From Puccinellia tenuiflora (taxonomy: Eukaryota; Streptophyta; Magnoliopsida; Poales; Poaceae): 64,000 nucleotides of DNA. Below the pieces are notes generated by a model. The model was not told the origin of the DNA. It saw nothing but the letters and a program-made list of their open reading frames with translations, and did no database searches. This document shows, piece by piece, positions 1-11,731 of this stretch. A program made the translations under genes and the position numbers. Position 1 is the first letter of the stretch. Every line of letters begins with the position of its first letter. The stretch covers positions 327,506 to 391,505 of the forward strand of contig QRDG01001848.1 of NCBI GenBank assembly GCA_012064385.1. The letters are read 5' to 3'.

Positions 1-2307
1 ACCAGGGACTATAGGGCACCTCCATCCCTGATGTCGCATCTAAAGTCAGTTGTTAACTTGCACGCCACCTGCGCTCCCCTCTGGTGGTCACCCAACGCCA
101 GTGAGCTGAAAGAATTCCTACAACCCTCGCAGTAGTTGCACATGAACACCTATGTCATCTTTGGCATCGTCTGTCGTTGTCACCGTTGCTGTTAGCAGCG
201 CTTGACTCGGTGGTGGTGTCAGCTGCGGTTGGACGACAAATCGATCGTGAATGCGGATGAAATGATGATTTATATGACTTGTTGTTGGATGCCACATATT
301 ACTGATGAAAGATGATTTAGGTATTTACTGTGGTATATTTACTTATATCTTACTTGTCTTCAGACACAACGAGCCAGATTATATAATAAAATGCATGTGT
401 GTATTTTGCAGATGGTTGAATGCATATACTAAAAAAGTATCTATGTTTGCCTAGACTCGGTTGCAATTATTAGAGTGTAGAAAAGCCATAACCATGAGGG
501 TACACAATTTTACTTTTATGACATTTTATAATAGTCATTGTATCCTCATCGTCTAACTAAGTCTAACCTTGTTTAAAGTGGAGTCATGTTCTTTCTGTTG
601 AGTGGTGTACTCTTAACCTTACTATGTACTCTTAACCTTACTACAACCAACTAAATATTATCTATTTCTCTATGTTTATATGAGCATGTCTGATTAATTG
701 TGTTGTAAAATAGTGAGTCTGTGGTAATATTTTCTCCATAATTGGTTAGACTCACTATAAAAAAATATTACTACTGAGTCTAACCTTGTTTAATACATTT
801 TTATATATGTTTTGCTAAAAAGATTGTTTGTTTATATATTGTTGTTCGTATTAGGACAGACGCGGCAACACGCGTCTTTTCCTTCTAGTCAATATCTATA
901 CGAACAAGGTTAATAGTATAACTGGCTGTTGGATATAAGGTAGTGTCATGTCATTTATAGTCAATCTCATAGCCAACACATATAATAGTTAATTATAAAG
1001 AAGTACTACTTATTAGGCATGACCCACTTTACACTCTCACAAGCTGCCTACGAGCACGTGCTGCAGCTGACGCTTACATGAGAGCCCGCTTCACTTCTCT
1101 CTACTCTTCTCTTTCATCCAACTAAGCAACAATATATTATTCAAATCTTTATAACCCGCTTACGTGGGAGGCGGCGTTTCGGGTAGTAGGCCAAGCTAGT
1201 CGCACTATCAGGACCGTCCATATAGGCGTCGGGATGCGTTATTTGGTAGTGTCGGTGGAATTATAGAAAATATGGTACAGTGTTCTCTGGGCGTACGTGT
1301 GAGCGTATACGTAGACAATAAATGCGCGGACGAAAGGCGGGCCGGTTCCAGGTGACGACCAATTTTCCTGCACCGGTGGAACCACAAGTTGCGATAAATA
1401 TTGTACAGTTGGTCCATAATTTTCTCTCCGTGACGCCCCTGGCAGTGAGTTGGAAACCCTTTCGCGTTGCGTTGCTCCATATCCAGGACAGGCGGCGTCG
1501 GCGCGGAACTGGCACCTAGTAGAGGCGATTTCTCGCGCGCCGTGGCCGGAATCGGCCGATTGAAGGGCGCTGGCGTCGCCATCCCCTACAGCAGCATGGC
1601 ATTCCCGCTTGACCGGTGAGTATCCATGATTTATATGCGATTTCTGGTCTTGTTTACGAATTGGGGCAGGTGTTAATTTCGAGCGGCTGGATCCCCTGCA
1701 ATGGTACGCGGGCTAGGTGTTGGGGATTCGACGGATCCAGGGTATTTACTTGTTCGGAGAGACGAAGGTGTGGTAGGCGTAGTGGCCACTTCGCAACGAA
1801 GGGGAGGGAGGGAGGAGGACAGGCTACGCGGCAATATCAAAGTCTGGTGCGACGACGCAGACAGCGTAGGCCAAAATCAGCCGCGTTCAAGGTGTAGCTG
1901 GGACGTTCCGCAGAGCAGCGATGAGTGTGCATAGGAGCCGCGGCCATTGCGTGTTGTGCAGTCTACAGGGAACTCAGATCTTGAGAAAGAGAGATCCCGT
2001 CGATGATGGTCCAGCAAATTCAGAGCAGTCTACTTTCCGGATGAACCCTGAAGCATCGGGATAGTCTAAAAATTTAGTACCTTAAACTTTGTTCGTGTAT
2101 ATAGAAAGCACGCAGAAGTACTGTGGTCTCGATTAGTTGGATGTTCAGCCCCGTTTAATTTTGGTAGTCTGGGTAAAAAGAATTATGTGCATTAAGCAAT
2201 GGTCAGATGTAGAAGAAAATTGAACTGAATTATTTACAGGGTCAGGGACTCAGGGTAGGAGGCAATGCCGCAGAGAGCAAATCCCATGTGTCAACAGCGT
2301 TATTGCG
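1..2307. other. Intergenic sequence, no gene recognised
   Basis: AT-rich to about 1150, then more GC-rich. Only short unrelated reading frames are present. Several exon-like pieces with good splice borders (for example a GTGAGTATCC donor near 1616 and a polypyrimidine-AG just before 2240) could be leftover 5' exons of the decayed FAR1-like gene that follows, but no conserved domain is readable in them. No tRNA, rRNA or complete mobile element was recognised. Confidence 0.5.
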
Positions 2308-3976
2308 TTGGAGAAGTCAATCAAGAGCTACATCGAGAAGAGGGGTGACCACGTAGTGGAGCCGGCACTAGGCATGACATTCGATTCGCATGTGACTTCT
2401 ACAACCTGTATTCGTGGGAGCATGGTTTTGGCATCCGTTACGGGAAGAGCAGGCTCAACCCAGAACGGACGAAGACAATGCAAGAACTGGTGTGCGGTTG
2501 CTCGGTAAGTTTTTTGTTACCGAATGGTTTGCTTAAAACGACAGGTCTATAGTGGTCTGTTTAAAAAAATGTTAATGGGAAAAGAATGTCTTTTTTTGTG
2601 TCAGGGGAAGCCATGAGGGGAGAACACCCGGTCTTGCCACTGCGATTACCTGGCAATGATACGTTTGCTTAGAACAAACGACAATGGCTGGTATATAACA
2701 GAACAACGTGTTAATCAGAACCACTGGCCTTCTGTCACGTACGGCGAAAAGTTTTTCTGGCCGTCTCACAAGCACATTGATGGGTACACGAAAGATTTAG
2801 TAAGGCAGTTGAGGGAGAACAACATAAATATGTGGAAGGTATTGTGTGGGTGGATTAGCAATTAGCAGGCTGATGATGACTGATGACGTTAGGAAGAGAG
2901 TGGAAGTGTTTGCGGAGATTGGGCTTAATGGATAAAGAATTTACTTACAGAGTGCTAGCGGAGATTGGGCCACATGCTCACCAATGATGAGTTTGAGGAA
3001 GCATGGTCATTGCTATGGAGAAGTATAGTGTTAGGTCGCGTCCATTTCTAACTCAACTATATGAAGTAAGACATAAATGGGCTAAGCCCTATTTCAAGGG
3101 CGTTTTTGTGCAAAAAATGAACAACACGAAACAGAGCGAGAGTGCTAACATGATGCTGAAAAGCTCTGTCCCGCCTGGTTGCCCAATGAATATGCTTGTG
3201 AGGCACTACATGAGGCTGCAACATGACAGGGAGGCAGATGAGAGCTATGAAGAGAAAAACACCAAAATTGTTAGTGCAAAAAAGGGTTAAAAACTATATT
3301 TGTATTTACTAATCTACCTTGGACTCTTGATTATATATCTACAACTGTTTTCCTGTGCAGGCGAGGGTCGTGTTGCGTGTGAAAACTGCCAATTGACGAG
3401 CATGCAAGTAAAATATACAAACACGCCATGTTTGAACAATTTGGGCAGAATTTATATCAAGCGGGGGCGTATCTCGTGGAGTAAAAGGAAAAGGGTATAA
3501 TGTACTTGGCAAAACACATGAAACCGGAAAAGAGAGAGAAGTGGTGCAGGGTTATATTTGAGGTCAGAATTCGTATGGAAGATTTCTTCTTTGAGTGTCA
3601 GTGCGGGTTGTTCGAATACATGAAGTTGTTTGTTGCCATGCTCTGAAGGTTTGTGAGTTTACCTTGTTTGTTTGTTCAGGATTAACCTTCTTCATGAGGT
3701 ATTGATTTCTGACACACAGTTAACTTGTATTCTCTTTTAATGATGGACTATCGAGGTGTCGATATGATCCCAGAAAGCCATATCATGAAAAGGTGGACAC
3801 GGGATTCAAGGGATGTGTTGTGGGAACATTTGGAATTGTATCAGAATGATCATGCGTCTTCAAGGTCGTTTACTTATCGTCAGTCAACTCTGTACATGCA
3901 AGCGCTAGAGTTAGTGAGGCTAGGTGATGCAAGCGTTGAAGCTTACGATAAACTGGGATTTTTAGATCCAGCCTAG
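2308..3976 (+). pseudogene. Decayed FAR1/FRS-like (MULE-derived) gene
   Basis: FAR1-related sequences are transcription factors domesticated from Mutator-like transposases; an intact one has a FAR1 DNA-binding domain, a MULE transposase core and a SWIM zinc finger. Here the FAR1 domain is readable at 2310-2505 but split between two frames (YIEKRGDHVVEPALGMTF, then FYNLYSWEHGFGIRYGKSR). A second exon at about 2604-2845 continues it (RLLRTNDNGWYITE, SHKHIDGYTKDLVRQLRENN). A part of the transposase core survives at 2985-3270 (KYSVRSRPFLTQLYEVRHKW, QSESANMMLKSSVPPGCPMN). A broken SWIM region lies at about 3580-3655 with its last Cys/His lost, and the C-terminal piece is at 3725-3976 (IMKRWTRDSRDVLWEHL). 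Most of the catalytic core is deleted and there are many stops and frameshifts. Whether it was a host FRS gene or a MULE copy cannot be decided. Confidence 0.8.
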
Positions 3977-4777
3977 TTTTGACGGCACCATATGATGGTA
4001 AGAGAGACGGGCTGGGATTTGAAGATATGCCATCAGCTGGGGAGGATGCCAATGTGGAATGTAGAGATGTGGCTCCATTCAGTTCTGGCACCATAGGGGA
4101 GGTCTTCGTGGCGGTCTCTGAAGATCCGTGGAGCTGGGAGGCCGACCACTAGCAGAGAAAGGGCGCCATACGAACAACCTGCAGGTCTGAGCAAGTGAAC
4201 ACGATTCTGCACAATATGCAGCTGCAGTGGTCGCAAGTGAACGACTTGCCCCGAAAGGGGAGATGAACCGAAGCAGCCTAGGAAGGTTGGGAAATGCACC
4301 AAATGAGGTGTGTGCTGTGCCCGGGCACAGGAAGAACATTTGAACCAAGCAGACAGTTGGGTAGTTAATTTCATGGAAAATTATTTTGTGTTTTCTCCTT
4401 GTGGTGTTTATTTCTAATTCTGGAACTCTATGGATATGTGTTTTACTTTACGTGATATATTCTGGAAGTGGGTACTTGATTTTTTTTATGTTTGTAGTGA
4501 GATTGTACGCTTGAATAATTTGATCGGGCATGAATATGGTTCGTATGTACGAAGCTAGAAATACTGCGGCGTACCTTTGTTAAAACAGCTGAAGATTGTA
4601 TCCAAAAATTGACTTGACGTGATACTTGTAATTTGGTTGGTTGGAGGAAATCAGTAGATAAGCTGGGCACCGCTCCCGGCAGCAGCAGTTGTGTCGCGTT
4701 GGGAGCCATCGATCTTCTTCCTTCCTATGCTTGTGTGTTTGAAGTTTTCAGGTACTCTGCAAGCCATTCAAACGAGC

Positions 4778-5110
4778 CTGTATTCCCTCTAAGGTCTATG
4801 CCAATGCAAGTTTCTTAGCACGGTTTCTTCTTAGTACGGTTTTATATATATTTTGATGACGTGGCATGGTAGTTAATGAAAAAAAAAAGAGTGAGGTTGT
4901 AGCTTAACTAATAACATACAAACTTTGCACGAGGCCATAGACAAAAAATATTGCTAGTCCAATCATATGTATGTATGAGCACCAAATCAATTAATTTAGA
5001 CACGACCATAAAAGACAATGTATTTGACTAGTTGTCTCTTAAATTTTTAATACTTTTATGATAAACGTGCTAAGATATGATGCATTGGCACAGATCTAAA
5101 AGCGGTACAG
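4778..5110. repeat. MITE-like foldback element
   Basis: Imperfect inverted repeats of about 49 bp flank a 235-bp AT-rich core. The left arm (4778-4826) and the reverse complement of the right arm (5062-5110) both read CTGTA, then GCCAATGCA, then CTTAGCACG in the same order. No coding sequence lies inside. The superfamily (hAT or Mutator) is unresolved because I could not fix a clean target duplication. Confidence 0.55.
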
Positions 5111-5513
5111 ATTTTGAATTTCCATTTTCAAGAGGCCAGCCAATGTTAATGCACGCTCCGACAGACAGAACTCATTTATGCCGCAACAAACGCCGCAACA
5201 AACCACGTGTAGCGAGCGGTGGTGGAAATAAATGATGCATACGCCGTTGTTACAGGATGGTTCGCGGTACAAGAAAACAGCACCACGTCTTGAGCCGTTA
5301 GTTAACTGCGGCTCCATGGTACAAAATATATGGCTTTTACGGTGGGACCTAAGTTGCCAGGCGGAACACATACTACGTGAATACACTGGAGTATACAGCT
5401 GCTCCTCAGGGATCACGAGGAAGAGCGGTGGTCCAGATAGGGTGAATATCTGGACATATGACCCGATATAGATTTCCGGCTTACGTGGCCTTATTATACT
5501 TGCTCTACTACTA

Positions 5514-5600
5514 CCTCTGATCCCAAATAACTGTTGGGAGTTGTACTATGAAGTTATACTTTCATAGTTTTCAGCGACATTTAATCCGGATCGGAGAGAG
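5514..5600. mobile_element. Stowaway-like (Tc1/Mariner) MITE
   Basis: An 87-bp element bounded by TA dinucleotides (5512-5513 and 5601-5602). The ends are CCTCTGATCCCAAATAA on the left and, as reverse complement on the right, CTCTCTCCGATCC. These resemble the CTCCCTCCGTCCCAAAATAA termini of grass Stowaway elements. The short length and lack of coding capacity fit. Confidence 0.6.
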
Positions 5601-5997
5601 TAGTAAACAACAAGGTCTTTGCACGCCACTATCAAGCAAGGCAACGCCTGACAATATGCGCATACTCAGTTTAGAACTCAAATATGCGTCTTTGACAAGC
5701 AAATTTAACATGTTAAAATATTGTGGAATACATCTGGTATTGTCGATCATCTGGGGCACCAAATGTGCCGTCGTAGTTTCAAGTGAGTGCCCTTAGAAAT
5801 ACACCGGACACTATTGTTCATTATGAGTTGATATCACGTACTGTTTCAGTAACCAACTTTTATATTTTGATAAGCCCCTCAAGTAAATTAGGTGTTAAAA
5901 AATTAAGGAGTATCTATATTTACCCAACTTGATTTCCTTCTCGTGAAACATGATGTGAGCGAGTTCCTCGCTCAGCAGAATATCAACGGCTGTTGTC

Positions 5998-6484
5998 TGT
6001 TTTTTTTTGAGTGGTCACCCGGGGGGAGGGGGGGTGGGTTACCAAGGAATAGCAGCCATTTTGCTACGTCGTCATCACGCTTGGCGGGTAGCCTGACCTT
6101 CCATAGACAAGCTTCATCCCGGCACATCTTGAGCAGGAGTGGTAGACTTGGGCGTTGTTCCCTAAAGGCAACATCGTTTCGGTGCAGCCAGAGGTTCCAG
6201 CAGAAGAGAAGAAGAAACGTGGATGTCGTCTCCAAGGGAACGGCAGCAGGAGGGCTGTAGGAATAGAGGTGATGCCCATCCGCGTCGCTGGGCGCTTGGA
6301 ACCCCACTGCCCGCCAGAACCGGCACGCGAAGTCGCATTCAAAGAATATATGGTTGGCAGTTTCCTCCATGCCGCCGCATATGGGGCAGGCAGCCTCGTC
6401 GGTCGTGATGATATGCTTCCTCAACAGAGCACTTCGAGACTGAATTCTCGATTTCGACATAAGCCAGGCGAAGAACTGGACCAT
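5998..6484 (-). pseudogene. LINE 3' fragment, reverse-transcriptase zinc-binding (zf-RVT) domain
   Basis: A 170-codon frame encodes the zf-RVT domain found after the reverse transcriptase in plant LINEs: FFAWLMSKSRIQSRSALLRK, then a Cys pair in CPICGGMEETANHIFFECDF and the typical FWRAVGF and LLLFCWNLWLHRND motifs. Endonuclease and reverse transcriptase are missing, so the copy is 5'-truncated. On the plus strand a T run at about 6000-6009 is the poly(A) tail of the minus-strand element; the last codons of the open frame are translated tail and flank. Confidence 0.8.
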
Positions 6485-6630
6485 CGAATGACAAGTGACA
6501 AGTGATTAACAATAACTATTCTGTTATGCGACTGCATGTTGAGACTAACTGTTTGCATATGTGCATCTGTTCATCTGCTAAATAACCAACTCATTATTAG
6601 TCATAATGATTCACATTTCTTCCCTTGTAG

Positions 6631-7010
6631 ACGGATGGATCCAAGATACACAAGCTTGCTGAATTTGTGAGAGTCAAGTTAAATTTCTATGACATCATCC
6701 TAGTGTTGGCGGACGGACATCCGCTGCCTGCTGGGATGATCCCTGGTAAGAACCTTCAAAACTTGAAGCCTGGGCAGATCTACAAGGCGCCTCGGCCTCG
6801 TGCAGAAAAGATTATCGATGGCCAACATAGCCGAATTGGACATGCTATAGTGCTAACTGGCGCTGGGAGGGGGAGGAAAACAAACTATTATCATTTCATG
6901 AACTCGTGGGGAAAGTTTTTTTTTGTGTAAAGAGATGGCAGATACGGTTTTGGAATGATAGGCCAGCTGACATCAACGTCCAGCCGTTTAAATTCATTCG
7001 GTTTCAACAA
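6631..7010 (+). pseudogene. Papain-like (C1A) protease C-terminal exon remnant
   Basis: The exon starts after a CCCTTGTAG acceptor (6630) and ends at a CAA|GTAAGT donor (about 7010). The peptide carries GHAIVLTGAG and YYHFMNSWGK, matching the catalytic His and Asn blocks (xHAxxxxG and NSWG) of C1A cysteine proteases. The catalytic-Cys half is absent. After NSWGK a T-rich stretch introduces a stop (6928-6930), and the following coding sequence (RDGRYGFGMI, then ADINVQPFKFIRF) lies in two frames. It is a dead fragment. It sits next to a LINE fragment, which may have helped move it. The distance from classical papains makes the family call moderate. Confidence 0.5.
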
Positions 7011-7020
7011 GTAAGTTCTA

Positions 7021-7556
7021 TGGCAGGAAACTCTTTTTAATACTTTTGTGCTTTCTTCTGTCCCTTGTTTCCTTCCTCTATCTCAGTTTACCATGTTTAG
7101 TGAACTTCAGATTTTAGAAGGAGCTATATGTGACTTATCCTGAATAATAGTTTATGTTCTTTAGTTCTCTGTCCTGCTTACTTACTGTTGTGCCTATTGA
7201 GATTATCTTGAACTACTATGCTCCTTCGGTTAGTCCTATGCCCTACTCAGCTGCTTCAACTTTTTAGTTCTTTTTAAATCTTTGTATGAATTTCGCCTAG
7301 TATGAACAAATTCCGCCTAATATATATGAACTTCGTCCAAATTTGTGTTTTTTTTAAATCGTCTGATGTTGTTGGGGTCACGGCTGTAAGCCGGCGCTGC
7401 ACAGGCCGAGAAATAGCGCCTGCGACCCTCCAAAACGGCTTAATTTACCAACGGCAAATCGCTTAGGGGGGATGCACGGCTGCAGATGCTCTAACGGCTA
7501 CGGTGTTCCGACAATCGCACATCGATGCCACCATAGACCATACATACATGACCAGG
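7021..7556. other. Intergenic sequence, no gene seen
   Basis: Low-complexity T-rich DNA followed by a GC-richer stretch. GCAGATGCTCTAA near 7471-7483 resembles the terminus of a Tourist/Harbinger MITE, but no matching left end was found. Nothing coding is recognisable. Confidence 0.4.
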
Positions 7557-7586
7557 AACCACTAGTAGAAAACAGGGCATCCGTGC

Positions 7587-7886
7587 GCCCCCTTTTGTAC
7601 CGGTTGAACACGAATAGGTACTAAAGGGGGGCATTAGTACCGGTTCCAGATGCGAGCCGGCCGGGGCCCCACAGCGAGACCCTTTAGTACCAGTTTGTAT
7701 TACTAACCGGTACTAAAGGCCGATCTTTAGTACCGGTTGTTAATACAAACCGGTACTAAAGGTTGGCACAGGCGGCGGCCGTTGGTGGCCCCACGGCGAG
7801 ACCCTTTAGTACCGGTTTGTATTACCAACCGGTACTAAAGATCGGCCTTTAGTACCGGTTGGTATTACAAACCGGTACTAAAGGTT
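7587..7886. repeat. CACTA-1 left subterminal palindromic repeats
   Basis: Repeated inverted copies of CTTTAGTACCGGTTxG and its complement AACCGGTACTAAAG occur at about 7600-7622, 7680-7720, 7728-7763, 7803-7840 and 7848-7884. Subterminal repeats of this type are the usual binding sites for the element's TNPA-like protein. A TATA-like CCTATATTACC near 7888 just inside the array may mark the promoter of the first gene. Confidence 0.85.
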
Positions 7887-8386
7887 TCCCTATATTACCT
7901 TCTTCCACCCCGAGCCACAGATCCATTTTTCAGCTCGAACACAACTCCATTTTTTCTCTTTCTTTGCTCTCCCAAGCTCTAGTTCACCCCATTTTTCTCC
8001 AACATTTGTCAAGATTTGTGGCACCTACATATACAAGGGTTAGCAACTTCATCTTCTCTTCCGGCATTTCAAGTTTAGCTCATTTTGTTGCAAATTTAGC
8101 TAGTTTGATTTTTGTAGTGCTTGCAAGGTGTTTGATGAAATGCCTAAGTTAGGGATTTCATTTATTTTATATGCATTTTGAGCTCAAATTAAAGTATAAT
8201 TTGTGGTTTTATATAGTGTCGTCCCGTCCCCTCCTCACCGCCGTCGATCGCCCGCTCCGCTCCGTAACCGACACCACCTCGGTGAGCCTCTTTTTTATCT
8301 TTTATTTTAAAAAATGTTAGTTATATGATTTAAATGCATACTTATTTCTTGTATAATTTTCTTATGTTTTTTATATGTATAGTGTC

Positions 8387-8871
8387 ATGGTTTTGATAAC
8401 CGTCCCCGTCGGCCCTCGTCCGGTCTATGATTCGGATGTGGTATATTTTTATAACTATTTATTTAGTTTCGTTGTTATAACAATCATGCCGACCAACTTG
8501 ACATAGATATATTTTTTATTTAGGAGGTAGTTGAACCGGAAATTCCAGCCGACCCTATTGTGGAGTTTTTAGAAAAAGAAAACAACGATTTGAAAGCAAA
8601 ATTGAAGATAAGTGAAGATCTTCGTCTCCAATACCTGGAAGAGAAGATGGTATTGGACTTGAAGATTGCCGACATTGTTGATGCTCACGGGGTCGAGCTT
8701 GCCGACGTCGTTGCTGCTCACGAGATGAAGATGGATGCAATGCACGTCAAGCTTAAAAAGATTAGAAAATATGTCATTAGTCAATAGGCTTGGTATCATT
8801 ATGCTGTTGGTTCAATAGTTACCTTGGTTGCGATTCTGATCGCATTTGTTGTTGGATATAAATTCTTTAGA
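8387..8871 (+). pseudogene. CACTA-1 small coiled-coil protein with C-terminal membrane segment, interrupted by one stop
   Basis: Exon 1 (8387-8440) and exon 2 (8524-8871) join in phase across a GT-AG intron (acceptor TTTATTTAG). The product is a Glu/Lys-rich coiled coil (VEFLEKENNDLKAKLKISED, then LEEKMVLDLKIADIVDAHGV) followed by a KLKKIRKY basic patch. An in-frame TAG at 8785-8787 is followed at once by AWYHYAVGSIVTLVAILIAF and VVGYKFFR, a clear single hydrophobic helix ending at a second TAG (8869-8871). The intact ancestor would be about 116 residues, with a layout like a tail-anchored protein. It lies just upstream of TNP2. Its function is unknown to me; similar ORFs accompany Triticeae CACTA elements as far as I recall. 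Confidence 0.6.
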
Positions 8872-9042
8872 TAGTTGTATCTTAGTTTCAATTGATGTAT
8901 GTTTCGTGAGAACTATGTATTACATTTGGGAACTACTCTATTTTGGTTTTAATGTGATGAACTTGTATTAATTAATTTGGTCACGTATCTCTATTCATTA
9001 TTTAGCTGGTGTAATGGTTTTTGATGTATTTATGTAATGCAG

Positions 9043-11488
9043 ATGAGCCGAGAATGGATGTACGGTGATCGACGCCGTCCCGAGTTCATTAATGGCATGC
9101 ATCGTTTTCTCGATGTGGTTAAGTTAAACAAGCTTAAGAATGGTTTTATGATTTGTTCATGTGATGAATGTCGGAATACGAGGAATTACCCGAGCATAAG
9201 AACCATACACTCCCACCTGTTGCGACAAGGCTTCATGCCCAATTATTTTTGTTGGACCAAGCATGGAGAAAGAGTGGTTATAATGGAAGACCCTGAAGAA
9301 AAGGATGATGACAACTATCCTGTGTTCTCTGAACACGGTGATACTACAATGGGGGAAGACGAAGTTGAGCATGAGGTCATTGTTGATCAGTCCGATGATG
9401 ATGATCTTCGTCGGGTCATTCTTGATGAACAGATGAAGTGCGGAAGTGAAAACGAGTGGTCGAAGTTGGAGCGCATGTTAGAGGATCACAAAAAATTGGT
9501 GTACCCAAATTGTGAAGATGGCCAGAAAAAGCTGGGTACCACCCTGGAATTGCTGCAGTGGAAGGCAAAGAATAGAATATCTGACAAGGCATTTGAAGAG
9601 TTGCTACAAATATTTAAGAAGAGTCTTCCAAGGAATAATGAATTGCCCCACAATACATACGAAGCAAAGAAGATTGTCTGCCCTCTTGGATTAGAGGTGG
9701 AGAAGATACATGCATGCATCAATGACTGCATCCTCTACCGCGGTGAGAAGTACGAGAACTTGAATGCATGCCCGATATGCGGTGCATTGCGGTATAAGAT
9801 CGGGCGAGATGACCCAGGTGATGTTGAGGGCGAGCATAGCCCCAGGAAGAGGGTTCCCGCGAAGGTGATGTGGTATGCTCCTATAATACCACGGTTGAAA
9901 CGTTTGTTCCGAAACAAAGAGCATGCCAAGTTGTTGCGATGGCACAAAGAAGACCGTAAGGAAGACGAGATGCTGAGACACCCCGCTGATGGGTCTCAGT
10001 GGAGAAACATCGACAGTGCGTTTGGGCATTTTGCAGCTGACGCAAGGAACTTAAGATTTGGTCTAAGTACAGATGGCTTGAATCCATTTGAGGAGCAGAG
10101 CAGCAGTCATAGCACCAGGCCCGTGACTCTATGTATCTATAACCTTACTCCTTGGTTGTGCATGAAGCAAAAATATATTATGATGCCAGTGCTTATCCAA
10201 GGCCCGAAGCAACCCGGCAACGACATTGATGTGTATCTGAGGCCATTAGTTGACGAACTTTTACAGTTGTGGTCTGACGAAGGCGTACGTGTGTGGGATG
10301 AGTACAAACAGGAGGAATTTGGCCTACGAGCGTTGCTATTTGTAACCATCAATGATTGGCCTGCTCTTAGTAACATTTCAGGACAGTCGAACAAGGGATA
10401 CAATGCATGCACGCACTGTTTAGATAAGACTGACAATATATATATTTAGGTAACAAGATTGTGTATCTGGGGCATCGTCGATTTCTTCCAAACAGGCATC
10501 ACGTAAGAAACAAAGGCAAGCATTTCAAAGTTGAGGCGGATAACCGGACAAAGCCTACACGCCCTGATGGTGATGTTATATATGGCATGGTCAAGGATTT
10601 AGAAATAATCTTTGGAAAGGGTCCTGGCAGTCTATCTGTTCCGAAAGACGCAAACAAGCACGTACCCTTGTAGAAAAAGAAATCTATATTTTGGGATTTA
10701 CCTTATTGGAAAATCCTATAGGTTCGCTCTGCAATCGACGTGATGCACGTGACGAAAAACCTTTGCGTGAACCTGCTAAACTTATTAGGCGTGTATGGGA
10801 AGATGAAAGATATAACGGATGCACGGCAGGACCAGCAACGTACGCACGAAAGAGACAACCAGAATCCAGAGAAGTATCAAGGTACTGCCAGCTATGCTCT
10901 TACCAAAGAAGAGAAAGAGATCTTTTTTCAAGTCATGAGCAGTATCAAGGTCCCTTCTGACTACTCGTCGAATATAAAAGGAATAATAAACATGACAGAG
11001 AAAAAGTTCCAAAACCTGAAGTCTCATGACTGCCACATGATTATGACACAATTACTTCCGGTTGCATTGAGGGGCTTCTACCGGAAAACGTTCGAGTACC
11101 CATTGTGAAGCTATGTGCATTCCTCAATGCAATTTCTCAAAAGGTAATCGATCCAGCAACTCTACCAAGTTTACAGAAGGATGTGGTCCAATGTCTTGTC
11201 AGCTTCTATGTGAAGGACATGTCTTCCAGACCGAAAAAAAGAAAAGATAAGCGAGCCGATACATCATGCGATCAGCCAAAGCGCCACATAGTTCTTTCAG
11301 GGAAAAGAAACATCGTGGGAGTGGAGGACAAGACAGACATGTCAGAAGATTACAATAAGTTTAATAAAATTCCGCCCTTCAAAGTGAAAACTGATCCAAG
11401 CGTCGTGTTAAATGATGAAGATTGTCCATGGCTACGGCACAATCAGAAGAAAGGGACACACACAAAGAAACAAGTGAACACTAGATAG
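9043..11488 (+). pseudogene. CACTA-1 TNP2-type transposase, decayed
   Basis: I place the start at the Met after the TGCAG acceptor at 9038-9042. The N terminus is the transposase-associated domain (MYGDRRRPEFINGMHRFLDV, with Cys residues in CSCDECRN near residue 40). Then comes an acidic linker with AMLEDHKK-type sequence and the Tnp2 domain (LSTDGLNPFEEQ, YIMMPVLIQGPKQPGNDIDV, FVTINDWPALSNISGQSNKG). The long frame ends at 10449. The coding then shifts frame (10461 onward) with TAGs at 10671-10673 and near 10720, continues at 10740-11108 (VTKNLCVNLL, NLKSHDCHMIM) and shifts again at about 11100. After QCLVSF the domain normally continuing with a PPSFFNIMTHLLVHL-type block is missing; the frame jumps to a Lys-rich C terminus ending at 11488. 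It therefore cannot make active transposase. Confidence 0.9.
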
Positions 11489-11551
11489 GAATGTTGTTGG
11501 TGATGTGTAATAATTAATGTATTAAACCTTTTATTAAATGCACACGGTTTC

Positions 11552-11621
11552 CCCGTCATACAGCCCAACGGTGGCTCGTGAGTGACTGCATATCAAATGC
11601 ACCGTTGGGCTGTATGACGGG
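11552..11621. repeat. Perfect 22-bp inverted repeat (foldback 1)
   Basis: The arms are 11552-11573 and 11600-11621, perfectly complementary, with a 26-nt loop. The core of the arm is CAGCCCAACGG. The CACTA-2 copy (36960-37030) keeps one arm intact and has mismatches in the other. Confidence 0.85.
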
Positions 11622-11731
11622 AATCCGAATGATTTGCATATAGGGTCATGTGGCTGATCCAACACTGGTTTTTCCCATCCGGAAGCTTGCGTATCCGTCT
11701 CGCATCGTCGTGAGCAGCAAATCGACCTTCG

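Noticed and set aside
7440..7490. Tourist/Harbinger MITE ending GCAGATGCTCTAA
   Set aside because: Only one possible terminus seen; no opposite end or TTA duplication could be placed.
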